64,000 bases of DNA from Staphylotrichum longicolle (taxonomy: Eukaryota; Ascomycota; Sordariomycetes; Sordariales; Chaetomiaceae). The position numbers and the translations under genes are program-made. Positions 1 through 9,463 of this stretch are shown here, in pieces. The DNA is taken from contig JAHCVI010000002.1 of NCBI GenBank assembly GCA_019096155.1, forward strand, positions 3,534,001 to 3,598,000, given 5' to 3'. The notes beneath the pieces were generated by a model. It did no database searches and had not been told where the DNA came from. It was given only the letters and a program-made list of their open reading frames with translations. Each line of letters starts with the position of its first letter. Within the stretch, counting starts at the first letter, position 1.

Positions 1-1
1 C

Positions 2-745
2 GAAGACACGCCGCGGGTCGACGCCTCCCAACTCTCCTTTGGCGCACTGGCGAAAGCCCAAGCAGCCATGAACGCTTCGTCTAAACGGAAGCGCGGCACC
101 GACCAACAAGACCCCGAAGACGAGGCGGCGGAGAAGGGGTGGGAGAAGCCCAGAGACGGCATCAAGAAGCCGGAGAAACGCTCCAGCAAGCACGCGCCTG
201 TCGAGATGACCAGCAAGAAGCAGGTCTCGCGGCGGCGCGACTTCCTCACGGTCACAGCCGAGACCAAGAAGACGCAGGCGCGCGACCCGCGCTTCATGCC
301 CCTCGGCCCGGGCGGCGGCAGCGCCGCCGGCGGCAAGATCGACGAGATCAAGACCCGCAAGGCCTACGCGTTCCTGGACGACTACCGCGAGTCCGAGATG
401 CAGGAGCTGCGGGCGGCCATCAAGAAGAGCAAGAACCCGGCCGACAAGGAGAAGCTGCAGAAGGCGCTCATGTCGATGGAGAGCCGCAAGAAGGCGCAGG
501 ACCGCAAGGACAAGGAGCGGGCCGTGATCGAGGAGCACCGCAAGAAGGAGAAGGAGCTGGTCAAGCAGGGCAAGACGCCCTTCTACCTGAAGCGGTCGGA
601 GCAGAAGAAGCGGATGCTCGTGGACCAGTTCCAGGGCATGAAGAAGAAGGAGGCGGACAGGGCGATCGAGAGGCGGAGGAAGAAGGTGGCCTCCAAGGAG
701 AAGAAGCTGCTGCCGATGGCGAGAAGGGGCGCGGAGGATAGGTAG
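2..745 (+). CDS. RRP36: rRNA biogenesis protein Rrp36 (5' partial)
   Basis: Rrp36 is a nucleolar protein needed for early 18S pre-rRNA cleavage in the SSU processome (family knowledge). The frame is open from base 2, and the codons before the first ATG (position 68) read as LSFGALAKAQ, a conserved piece of this family. The true start is therefore upstream of the window and the ATG at 68 is internal. Visible hallmarks are KTRKAYAFLDDYRESEMQEL, then a long Lys/Arg/Glu-rich coiled-coil-like helix, then GKTPFYLKRSEQKKR and a basic C-terminus. The gene ends at TAG (743-745), 136 bp from the convergent COQ8 stop. The rest of the gene looks intact and intronless. Confidence 0.93.
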   Translation, partial: EDTPRVDASQLSFGALAKAQAAMNASSKRKRGTDQQDPEDEAAEKGWEKPRDGIKKPEKRSSKHAPVEMTSKKQVSRRRDFLTVTAETKKTQARDPRFMPLGPGGGSAAGGKIDEIKTRKAYAFLDDYRESEMQELRAAIKKSKNPADKEKLQKALMSMESRKKAQDRKDKERAVIEEHRKKEKELVKQGKTPFYLKRSEQKKRMLVDQFQGMKKKEADRAIERRRKKVASKEKKLLPMARRGAEDR

Positions 746-881
746 TAAAAGTAGGAGGGTGTCTAGTGGTATTTTTGGTACAAGTCATCCTTGCCAAAAT
801 CTAGGATCGCTCATCTACACAACACACACAAAGTCTACACAGGAGATTACACTATGATACATAAGCCCGCGGGCCTCTTGT

Positions 882-3353
882 TCACTCTTTAAACCCCGTC
901 TTCGCCAACGCCTCCTCAAACAGCTCCCTACACCTCACCCTGCTCCCCAGCCGCGCGCACAACAAGAAGGCACCGCTCAACTTGCGATGGAGACTGTACG
1001 TCTCCTCGGGCGGCGGCGCCAGCCGCTCGTGAATCATGACGGGGATCTGCGCCTTGACCCGCTCCGTGATGGTCTGGTCCCTAAAGTCGTACACCTCGGG
1101 CGCGCTCTGCAGGAACGGCTCCGCCAGCGTGACGACGCTCGTGATGTGCGCGTCCAGCATGGCCCTGCTCTCGTGGCCCGTCAGGTAGCCGAGCTGCTCG
1201 CTCAGCGCCTTGACCTGCGCCCTGTCGGACCGCGACGCGGCCTCGAGCAGCCGCACGTACAGCGTGATGAACTCGTCCGGGTACTCGCGCGAGGCGCCAA
1301 AGTCGAGCAGCTCGAGCTTGTCGGTGGCCGGGTTGAAGAGGAAGTTGGTCCAGTTGGGGTCCGTCTGCATGAAGCGGAACTCGGTGATCTCGCGCAGGCA
1401 GAGGCGCAGGATCTGCGTGCCGATCCAGTCGCGCTGCGCCTGCGAGAAGGACGCGATGCGCGTCACGGCCGTGCCGTCCATAAACTCCATGGTCAGCACG
1501 TGCTTGCCGCAGGCTTCCGGGTAGATGCGGGGCACGGAGAAGACGGCGTCGGCTTCCGGGGAGGCGGTGAGGAGCTGGCGATAGCGCTCGGCGCATTCGG
1601 CTTCGCGGGTGTAGTCGCACTCCCAGGCGAGCTCAGTGCGGGCGTTGTCGATGGTCTTGTTGAGGTAGAGGCCCTTGGGGAGGAGTTTGGTGGCGGCGAG
1701 GAGGATGGCGAGGTTGTCGAGGTCCGAGTTGATCGAGTCGGCCACGCCGGGGAACTGGATTTTGACGGCGACACGGGCGCCGGTGGACTTGAGGGTTGCG
1801 CGGTGGACTTGGCCGATGGAGGCTGCCGCGATGGGCTTGTCCTCGAACTCGTCGAAGAGGTCGCGCCAGTTCTCGCCCAGGTTGGCAGCTAGCACGCGGT
1901 CTCGCTGCCAGCCGGGCATGTAGTCGGCGCGGTCCTGAACTCGCTGCAGGACTTCTTGGATAGGAGCCGGGAGCATCTTGGCATCCTGGAAGCTCATCAT
2001 CTGGCCGAGCTTGAGGGCGGCGCCGCGCATGCGGGAGAGCTTGGCCACCAGCCGCTCCATATTGGCCGGGCTGAGCATCATGGAACCGGACCCGCCGCCG
2101 CCAACTGCACGGCTGAGTCCTTCCCCGATTGCGCCAGCAAACATGCCTGCCGCAAGACCGCCGTAGTTCCACAGCCGGCCAAGTCGAGAGGAGGGGACAG
2201 CAGACTCGCGGAGCTGGTAGCCGGGAGAGCCTGATGATATCGGGGCTGAGCCCGTCAGGTCGGCGACTATGCTTGCATCTTCCCCAGACAGTGGTGTTTT
2301 TTCGCTAGGTCCTGTTGTTGGCGTGGCCGAGTATTGAGATTCTGCTGCTGGCGCGGAGGGTGTGCCGACGGTATCCTTCTCAGTCACCGCCTCCCCAGTG
2401 GACTCCTCTAAAGCAGCTAGGGGTGCAGACTCTGGCTCCAGCGCGGGTACACGGTCGCTTTCCTCGACCGCCTCCAGTTTTGCGACTTCCTCAGCAGCGT
2501 CCCCCGGTGCTGCATATGACGCAGCCTTCGACTCCGCAGCATCAAGCTCGACCGCCGCCTCCTTCTTCAGCTCCTTGCTTGCCGAAACCTCAGATTCCTC
2601 CGCAGGGGTATCCGCAACCACCTTGCCCTTCCCATCAGCCGCCGCATCACGCGCCTGTTCGGCTTGCTCCTTCTCCTCCATCTCCTTCAAGGCCTCCAAG
2701 ATGCTCGAGCCAGCCCTTGTCCGAAACAGGTGCATATCAATCCCAGACGCTCCCATCGGCGGTCTCCTCGGTACCTGCGGGGGCTGCTTGGGGGCAACAA
2801 ACCCCTGCTTCAGCGCCGCAACCCCACCATTCGCCCATGGTGCAGGAACAAACTCGGACTTTTCTTGCCTCGTTTGCTGCTGCTGCTCCTGCTTTTGCGG
2901 TGCCTCCTCTTGGGCCCTCACCGCCGGCTCTGCAACCTCTTCCTCCTGATTTCTGGGTTCCCGGACGGGAATCTCAGCCTCCCCAACCCCAGCACCAGCC
3001 GGCACCTCCTCAGCACGCTCCACCACTGTCTCCTGCCCTTGCCCTTCCGCTCCCCGGCCCACCACCCCATCTTCCTGCTGCTGCTGTTGCTGTTGCTGTT
3101 TCGGTTGCTGTGATTGAGTTTGGGACTGCGACTGTGTCTGCCCGTCGTCCCCTGCAGTCTCCCCCACAGGCCGTGTCTGCGTCTGCGTCTGCGTCTGCGC
3201 CTGCGTCTGCCCCCTCAACACGGACCCCACGACGCTCGACCCCCTCCCGTACCTCTCCACCTGCCGCGCCCGCAGGGCCACATGCTTGCTGGCGACGGAA
3301 CGCGACGCGCTCGCGACGGCGGCGAGGTCGACGAGCAGGTCCGCGAGGCGCAT
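882..3353 (-). CDS. COQ8: Mitochondrial ABC1/COQ8 atypical kinase
   Basis: UbiB/COQ8-family atypical kinase-ATPase that supports ubiquinone biosynthesis on the matrix side of the inner mitochondrial membrane (family knowledge). The 823-residue single-exon protein has the family KxGQ motif (KLGQMMSFQD, about residue 448), the Ala-rich loop that replaces the P-loop (AAASIGQVHRA, about 506), the catalytic-type segment QTDPNWTNFLF and the metal-binding LLDFGASREY. I start at 3353 (MRLADLLVDLAAVASASRS), which gives a presequence-like N-terminus; an in-frame ATG at 3404 would add a hydrophobic 17-residue leader. Residues about 45-350 are long, low-complexity and Gln/Thr/Glu-rich, partly encoded by a hexamer repeat. 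The family's C-terminal half is complete. Tail-to-tail with RRP36. Confidence 0.94.
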   Translation of the reverse strand: MRLADLLVDLAAVASASRSVASKHVALRARQVERYGRGSSVVGSVLRGQTQAQTQTQTQTRPVGETAGDDGQTQSQSQTQSQQPKQQQQQQQQEDGVVGRGAEGQGQETVVERAEEVPAGAGVGEAEIPVREPRNQEEEVAEPAVRAQEEAPQKQEQQQQTRQEKSEFVPAPWANGGVAALKQGFVAPKQPPQVPRRPPMGASGIDMHLFRTRAGSSILEALKEMEEKEQAEQARDAAADGKGKVVADTPAEESEVSASKELKKEAAVELDAAESKAASYAAPGDAAEEVAKLEAVEESDRVPALEPESAPLAALEESTGEAVTEKDTVGTPSAPAAESQYSATPTTGPSEKTPLSGEDASIVADLTGSAPISSGSPGYQLRESAVPSSRLGRLWNYGGLAAGMFAGAIGEGLSRAVGGGGSGSMMLSPANMERLVAKLSRMRGAALKLGQMMSFQDAKMLPAPIQEVLQRVQDRADYMPGWQRDRVLAANLGENWRDLFDEFEDKPIAAASIGQVHRATLKSTGARVAVKIQFPGVADSINSDLDNLAILLAATKLLPKGLYLNKTIDNARTELAWECDYTREAECAERYRQLLTASPEADAVFSVPRIYPEACGKHVLTMEFMDGTAVTRIASFSQAQRDWIGTQILRLCLREITEFRFMQTDPNWTNFLFNPATDKLELLDFGASREYPDEFITLYVRLLEAASRSDRAQVKALSEQLGYLTGHESRAMLDAHITSVVTLAEPFLQSAPEVYDFRDQTITERVKAQIPVMIHERLAPPPEETYSLHRKLSGAFLLCARLGSRVRCRELFEEALAKTGFKE
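3175..3210 (+). repeat. (GTCTGC)n hexamer microsatellite inside COQ8
   Basis: Six head-to-tail GTCTGC units, the fifth being GCCTGC. On the coding minus strand they encode alternating Gln-Thr/Gln-Ala. A (CTG)-rich poly-Gln block lies just downstream in the protein (about 3070-3100). Confidence 0.9.
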
Positions 3354-3924
3354 TTTGAGGGTGGGCGGAAAGAAGGGAAAAAAACAAACAAACACAAAAC
3401 ACACACAGAGAGGGGGAAAAAAAAGAAGGTTGGAAACTAGGGGGGACTGTCGCTACCTCGGATGCGCCGGGCGTGCTTCCATCCCATGTATACCTCCAGA
3501 TTGGTGAGCTGTTGATGGGTGATGAACCAAGGGCAAGGTGAGATCCGTGGTTAGCTCGGGTCGAGTGGATGCTCTGGTCGGAGCCGAGGAGCCGCAAATT
3601 TTTGGGCGCAGGCGCCCCTGTCAAGCTGGTCGCCGGGCCCCCTGCTAGCGCCGGGAGCGTCCCGAACTGGCGGGACAGGATAGGGCTGAACTCAGTGGGG
3701 GTTTTCCATCTGTCCAGTTTCAACCTGTGCTAGCTTCTAGTTTCGGGTGGAATGGGAGCATGCATGTGACTAAAGGAATATTAAGCAAGCTTGGCGAGCG
3801 ATGTGGCCGCTGATCCAAATTTGATTTGGTTCTATGCTGCAAAAAGTTCAATCTCATCTATCGGTAACTCCGGGTATCATGTATAAAAAGCAGATGCTGT
3901 ATCCCGCGCATCCAAGTAGCGCCC
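3354..3924. promoter_or_regulatory. COQ8 upstream region / ESS2 3' flank
   Basis: No gene seen. On the minus strand the 80 bases before the COQ8 ATG are strongly T/C- and TG-rich, as is common for fungal leaders. A perfect inverted repeat GGGCGC-AG-GCGCCC lies at 3604-3617. The distal part holds the ESS2 3' flank. Confidence 0.5.
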
Positions 3925-5334
3925 TTACTTTGCCATGTTCTTCAACCCCGAACCCTTACCCCGTGGTGTTGCCTTTGGCGTGAACTTGACAGAATCGCTA
4001 AACGGAGAGTCCGCACCCTTCCTCTCGGCACCACCAATCTTCCCCCACAGCCTCTGCGCCGCCGGCGTCAAGTCCCCGCCCGACACCCTCGGGCTGCTTG
4101 GAAACCTTGGCACTGGCGTGCGTTCCACCCTGCCCGTGACCCCCAGCCGCGCCGATATCCGCTTCGACTGCGAGATCCTCTCCACCATGCGATGGTGCAG
4201 CGCCTCCCGTTTCCGTTGCTCCTGAAACTGAAACGGATTCGGCGTCGCGTCTCCCGGGCCGAGGTCGATAACCGGCACTTTCTCCTTCCTCGGCCGTTCC
4301 GGTTCGGGCTCTGGCTCCTCGTCGTCTACAAACGCGTACCCGTTCACCCTCGGCGTCTCGGCACCGCCACCCGTGACGCTCGTTTCCGCGTCGCACGCCC
4401 TCCTGTTCCCCGCAATCGCGTTGCGGATCTCCGACAGCGAGGGGGACCCCGCCCTGGATCGGTCCTCCTCGTTCGCCTCTCTCGCCGGCTGCGGCGCCCG
4501 CGTGTTCTCGTACACGATCCGCTTCTGCCCGGCCCTGCTCTCAGCCTGCGCCCGCTCGGCGACCGTCTGCAGCGTCCCATCGACCCCGTCGGGCACAAAC
4601 ATGAGCTCGTTGTTGGGCTTGGCGCCGTTCCAGTGGTCCGGCACCGCGGGACGGTCTGCGGCATCCCCGTCTCGTATCGCCAGCCTGTCGCGCGAGAAAC
4701 CGTCGTCCAGGAGAGCGTTGGGCCCGTGCTGGGCGAGGAGTTTGGCCTCGACTTCTTTTTGCTTGAGCTGCTGTTTTGAAGGCAGCTTGTTCCCGGTCCA
4801 CAGCCAGGCGTATTTCTCGACGCGCTTCTGGTTTTGCCTGTCGAGGAGCTTGTAGAAGGATTCGTTGTCTTCGGAAGTGTACTTGGACTGGAAGGCGGCC
4901 AGGGAGAGGTTGGTGTCCACTGCCGGTTGCTTTTCCGCGGCTGATGTAGTGGCGGTGGATATGACCGAGGCGGGTGTTTCCCCGACAAAGTTGAGCGGAG
5001 TGCGGCCTGCTGCAGTCGTCGCCTGGCGGAGTGGCGTCGCAATATTTCGTCGCCGACCGGGCGTCATGACTTGCCGGAGGCGGCGGCTGACACTCTCGAT
5101 CCATTCGTCATCTTTGGACTCGAGGGCATCGAGGTACTCTTGTTGTGTCTCGCTCTCTAGAAGGCCGGGGAAAAAGTCGCGGGCGATGATCTGCGAGAGG
5201 GCGTCGGTGTAGGTGTCTTCGTCGAGCACGCGTTTCGGTCGTTGAATGCGTTTCGCTGGCGGCGGGGGCGGCATCAGCTCCGTGTCTGTCCGCTTGCGGA
5301 TAAGCGCTGTCGACTGAGCGCTTGTTGAATCCAT
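3925..5334 (-). CDS. ESS2: ESS2/DGCR14-family splicing-associated nuclear protein
   Basis: ESS2 (DGCR14, fission yeast Bis1) proteins associate with the activated and catalytic spliceosome in the nucleus (family knowledge). The 469-residue intronless protein carries the diagnostic N-terminal block RPKRVLDEDTYTDALSQIIA followed by RDFFPGLLE. Downstream it has LSLAAFQSKYTSEDNESF and KYAWLWTGNKL, and near the C-terminus GRVERTPVPRFPSSPR, all typical of the family. I place the start at 5334 (MDSTSAQSTALIRKRTDTEL). The frame stays open for 70 more codons to 5544, but that extension shows no family similarity and is probably leader. The C-terminus ends in a Lys/Gly-rich tail. It shares a 1.16-kb divergent upstream region with the RING gene. 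Confidence 0.92.
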   Translation of the reverse strand: MDSTSAQSTALIRKRTDTELMPPPPPAKRIQRPKRVLDEDTYTDALSQIIARDFFPGLLESETQQEYLDALESKDDEWIESVSRRLRQVMTPGRRRNIATPLRQATTAAGRTPLNFVGETPASVISTATTSAAEKQPAVDTNLSLAAFQSKYTSEDNESFYKLLDRQNQKRVEKYAWLWTGNKLPSKQQLKQKEVEAKLLAQHGPNALLDDGFSRDRLAIRDGDAADRPAVPDHWNGAKPNNELMFVPDGVDGTLQTVAERAQAESRAGQKRIVYENTRAPQPAREANEEDRSRAGSPSLSEIRNAIAGNRRACDAETSVTGGGAETPRVNGYAFVDDEEPEPEPERPRKEKVPVIDLGPGDATPNPFQFQEQRKREALHHRMVERISQSKRISARLGVTGRVERTPVPRFPSSPRVSGGDLTPAAQRLWGKIGGAERKGADSPFSDSVKFTPKATPRGKGSGLKNMAK

Positions 5335-6493
5335 AGCGGTCCCTGAAGTCGGCGAAAGTGTTGTGGGCTGAGGGGAAGGTAGTTGGTTTGATTGTGGCAA
5401 CTGCCGATCTTGAACCAAGGACAGGGCAACAGATGCAGACTTGAAACTTTCGATACATACACAGTAATTCTCGGTACCTAAGGCATGGATGTGCAGGGGC
5501 TGGTCTCCATCGATCCACTGTGCGCAGGTCCCAAAGAGGCCCACCTTCTTTCCACCTCAAGCGTGCCTCCCTGAGGTAGGACTTTCCGGATTGTTGGCGG
5601 ATGTGAATGCCTCAAAAATAGACCGCCCAGTGGATTTGTTTGTTCCGTCCAAAACGAGGGTGCAGGAAGGCATAAAGCCGACACAAGCTGTCACGAGAAG
5701 CAAGCTCTCCGAGACCAAGTCGGGTTTGGTCTAGTCGCCAAGTTCCAACACCTCCACGAACAACACCATGCGACACACCGACACCGACGCGGCCTCCAGT
5801 GGTCCAGACCGAGGCACACGTGCTCCAAGTTAGCAGCGTCTCCAACCCGAGGGCGGTCCATGTTGACTGTTTTGTTATCTTCCCACTGTTCCATGCCTTG
5901 CATGCAAGAAGGGTGGGCGGTCCAGGCCGGGTGACCAAGGCGTGGTCAGCTTGCCAGGCGACCGGAAGCCTCCCGCCGCTGTGATTGGATGCGGCGCAGA
6001 TACAAGCTTGGAAAACGGTTCGGTGCTGGCACGGTACACCCAACCCAGCACCTGCAGGACCGGGCATCCACCCTCAGGCCCGCCAACATGCATGGTATCT
6101 GAGTGACAGCCCTTATCACAAGGCTGCCTTTTCCGGTGCTTCGTCACAGGACTCGCACCCGTTCCGTCCGAGCAACAAGAGTTGGGGGACCGAAGCCAAG
6201 TCCTTGAGATCCTACGTCGGTCTATTATTCATTCTGTCCGCAAAGCTGTATCCAACTGGAACTTCTTTTCCCTCCCTCCGGCCTCGTACAGCTCGCTTGT
6301 CTTGTTTGCTCGTATCGTGGGAGGCCCGCCCTCTTCGACCCGCCATCGCTCGGAGCCCATGCCCGACACCAGCCGCCCGCTTGCCCTCCGGCGTCTACTG
6401 TTCCCTACCTTTCTTTTTCGTCTCCCCCTTCTGCCCGCCATTGCGGCCAAGCGCCTCGTCACTGTCGGGTTCTCCACTTTCGTCGCACTCACC
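5335..6493. promoter_or_regulatory. Divergent upstream region between ESS2 and the RING gene
   Basis: No supported gene in 1.16 kb; open frames here are short and unrecognisable. A CACGTG E-box lies at 5817-5822. The part after about 6250 is open in the RING-gene frame and pyrimidine-rich, so it is probably that gene's leader. Confidence 0.45.
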
Positions 6494-7204
6494 ATGGGGC
6501 GAACCGTCCTCGCCAGGCTCGACACCAAAAGACAAATGTCGGCGTCGTCAGAGAAACACCCTTCGGCGATCCAGATCGAGGACAAGTCATGCCCCATCTG
6601 CCAAGAGCCCGTGGGCACCCGCAACGCCGAGGGCATCAAGGAAGGCTGGAGCATGCTGCCCTGCGGCCACCGCTTCGGGAGCCACTGCATCAAACGCTAC
6701 TTGGGCATCACCGCCGACGAGTCGCCCCTGTGCCCCATGTGCCGACACGTCGCGTACCACGACGCCTGCGGGCATCCGGTCCTGCCGTTCCTGCTCAAGG
6801 CAGACGGCACGCACCCGGACCTGATTACGGACTCGTCCGGGACCACACATCCCCCGAGGGGAGAGGAGTTGATGACCATGTCGTGCGAATACTGCCAGCC
6901 CCGAGACGATAACAAGAAGCGGCCGCGCGGGAGACGTCTGAGCCGCGTGTCTACATCTACATGGAAGAAGCCGCTTGGCTGGCTGCGGGCAGTGTTGCCC
7001 ATGGCTCGGCAGAGGAGCCAGAGCCCGAGCCCGAGCCAGGAGACTCCCACTACCTCGGAGCAACGCTTGACTCGTCAGCAGGCACGCGCGAGGAGAAGGA
7101 CGCAGATTCATGCAGCGGTGTGGGAGGGCCCCTGGATGGATGTCCAGTCGCGGGATGTGGAGTGGGAGAACTGGTGGAGGGAGCAAGCTCCGCGGGGGGC
7201 ATGA
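6494..7204 (+). CDS. RING-finger domain protein, putative E3 ligase
   Basis: 236-residue protein with one RING-type zinc finger: CPIC (C33, C36), PCGHRFGSHC (C57, H59, H64, C65) and CPMC (C80, C83). The fifth ligand position of a canonical RING is Gly62, with a His two residues later. A further CxxC (SCEYC) follows. The C-terminus is basic and ends in Trp-rich acidic blocks (EWENWWREQ). RING domains usually recruit E2 enzymes; no substrate can be inferred. I chose the ATG at 6494 because of its strong CACCATGG context. The frame stays open upstream to 6182, and ATGs at 6182 and 6361 would add hydrophobic N-terminal sequence, so a longer membrane-anchored form cannot be excluded. Intronless. 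Confidence 0.7.
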   Translation: MGRTVLARLDTKRQMSASSEKHPSAIQIEDKSCPICQEPVGTRNAEGIKEGWSMLPCGHRFGSHCIKRYLGITADESPLCPMCRHVAYHDACGHPVLPFLLKADGTHPDLITDSSGTTHPPRGEELMTMSCEYCQPRDDNKKRPRGRRLSRVSTSTWKKPLGWLRAVLPMARQRSQSPSPSQETPTTSEQRLTRQQARARRRTQIHAAVWEGPWMDVQSRDVEWENWWREQAPRGA

Positions 7205-7612
7205 GAGCTGTTCGACGTGCTTGGGGCTCGACGTGAACCCTGGAATCTACTGCTCTGCCATGGGAAGGGTCGCATGATCTACGACGTCAATGTAGGTGAC
7301 TTTTTGGCAGGGTATGGTGTGGCTTTGGATAGGATCTCGGATTTTTGGGCAAGGTACAGCTTGGGACACTTGGGTGGAGGCCGAGCAGGGCGGGGGGAGC
7401 TATGGTGGGGTTAGTGGGGGCTGGTGGAGTTGCTTTAGGCAACCCCGCATCGGCGCTAGTAATACAGGTGCACGTATTGAATACATTACATTACGATCCT
7501 TCATCCCACGACACTCACGCAGTGGGGTTTCTTCGACGCGACGCGACGTGCATTAATCGGCACCGGCAACGACCCGCTGATACTCCGAAATGACCGTCTT
7601 GGGATCGTCAAG
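7205..7612. promoter_or_regulatory. RING gene 3' flank and HUS1 upstream region
   Basis: 408 bp without a recognisable gene. GT-rich to about 7430, then mixed sequence with ATTACATTACG near 7485. Presumably a terminator followed by the HUS1 promoter; I see no distinct motif. Confidence 0.4.
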
Positions 7613-8803
7613 ATGCGCTTCAAGACGGACCTCCAGAATGTGAGGACTTTCTCAAGTTAGTGGCATCATTGCACTACCTGGAATTTCATCCAAGTCTGAC
7701 CTCTCTTCTCTGCTTTTTGCGTGTTCAGAACTTACGGCAGCGCTCAACTCGCTCGAGAAGATTGCCTGGGTGCGCCTCGACGATGACACGGTCCGCTTCA
7801 CCGTCATCCCCGACACCGGGTCCCAAGTCTGGGCGTATGTCGTTTTGCCCTCCTCACAGCCACCCGGATCGCATCGCTGACAGCCCCCAGCTCCCTCTCG
7901 GTCGACTTGATCTTCGACAACTACAACATCCAATCCGCCGAGGCCAACAACACCATCAACTTGGAACTTCCCCTCGGTCCCCTCCAGCGCGCCCTCAAAT
8001 CCGCCGTCGGCAGCAGCTATGCCAGCCTGCGCCTCACCAAGCGGGACGGCATCCCCATGCTGTCCATGACCATCCACACCATGACCAAAGACGCCGCCCA
8101 GGACGCCCGCGGCAGTTTCGGCGCTGCTGCCGGCGGCGGCGGCGGCGGCGGACGACACGACGACCCCTTTGGCGACCCGGACCTCTTCCCCCAGGAATCC
8201 CTCGAGCTCACCATGAAGCGCGAGCGCGAAAAGGTCATCACCCAGGACATCCCCGTGCGCGTGCTGCACCCCGACACCGTCGAGACCATCATGCAGCCCA
8301 AGGTGCGCGAGCCCGACGTGCACATCCAGCTGCCGCCCCTCCTGCAGCTCAAGGCCATCTCAGACCGCTTCACCAAGCTCGCCCTGACCGCCGCCTCCTC
8401 CTCCTCCTCTTCTACCTCCCGCGCCGGCGCGCAGAACCCGAAACTCACCCTCTCGGCCAACATGCACGGCTCCCTGCGCCTGCGCCTCACCACCGAGACC
8501 CTCGACATCACCTCGGTGTGGCACGGGCTCGAGAACCCGGAGCTGGACCCGAGCCAGCTGGCCGTCCCGCTCGCGGAGCACCCCTCGACGCTGTTCCGCG
8601 AGGCCGGCCCGGACAGGTGGGCCACGGTCCGCGTCGACGGCAAGGACTGGAGCAAGGTGCTGAGCGTGGGCCGGCTCGAGGGCCGCGTCATTGCGTGCTT
8701 CGCCGACGACCACGCGCTGATCCTGTACGTGTACGTGCCGCATGTGGATGATGCCGGGGCGGAGGACGTGGTGACGTATTATGTTTCGAGTTATAGCTCT
8801 TGA
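7613..8803 (+). CDS. HUS1: Checkpoint clamp subunit Hus1 (3 exons)
   Basis: Hus1 forms the PCNA-like 9-1-1 DNA-damage clamp with Rad9 and Rad1 in the nucleus (family knowledge). Exons by splice logic: 7613-7655, 7729-7834 and 7891-8803. The introns (73 and 56 nt) have donors GTTAGT and GTATGT and CAG acceptors. Splicing joins [15 protein letters not shown] to [19 protein letters not shown], then [15 protein letters not shown] to [15 protein letters not shown], matching the family start MRFK and the conserved FDxYxIxS block. The product is 353 residues, longer than yeast or human Hus1 (about 280). Part of the excess is a Gly-rich, GGC-encoded insert at about 8125-8150 and a Ser run near 8400. 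Convergent with SEC16. Confidence 0.93.
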
Positions 8804-9463
8804 AAAACCTCGTCAAAGAGGGTTCTGGCGTTGCTGGTGTTGGACTGATGGGGCTTGTCGGGGATCTAGGCTTGAGATTGGGGAGTGGGGGGACTTGGAC
8901 GGGCGGGCTATGGTTTCCGTTGGGGGAGTACGGCGTTGATAAAGGGTCTGTTGCTTACGGATGTGGCTCAAGGCAAGATTAGCGGTGGGAGTAGATAAAA
9001 CCTAATCGCTACTGATTCTCTTCTCTTGAGTATGTGTGCTCTTTTCGAACAATCTCTTTCCTTAACTGAGACGACCCAGGTCCTGATTGATAGAATGTGG
9101 CCGATACAGAAAGAGCTCTGTACATCGACTGCCACGGCCTTGAACAGATCAAACTCTTAGTATACCTGCACTCAGCACGCTCCTCATCAACGAGCAAATC
9201 GTGAATCTTCAACATGCATTACATCCATACGTACGCTAACATATACAGTTACAAAGCCAACTGCGTCCCTTTCCATTCCCACCAGCCAAAAGAAGAGGAA
9301 ACCAACCATCTCTCCGAGACAGCAAGGCCCAATCCCAGTGAACCCAATCCAATGAGCGACGTGAAAAAGTTATTACACACATATATCATAATTTATACAT
9401 TTCCCCGAACATCTCCACATCACTCTCTCTCTCCATCTCCACCCAAAACCTTCTTTTACTTTT
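8804..9463. other. Convergent 3' flanks of HUS1 and SEC16
   Basis: 660 bp between two convergent genes. No gene recognised. The SEC16 side (9200-9460) is AT-richer than its surroundings, with short TATA-like runs near 9380-9400 that may belong to 3'-end signals. Confidence 0.4.
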
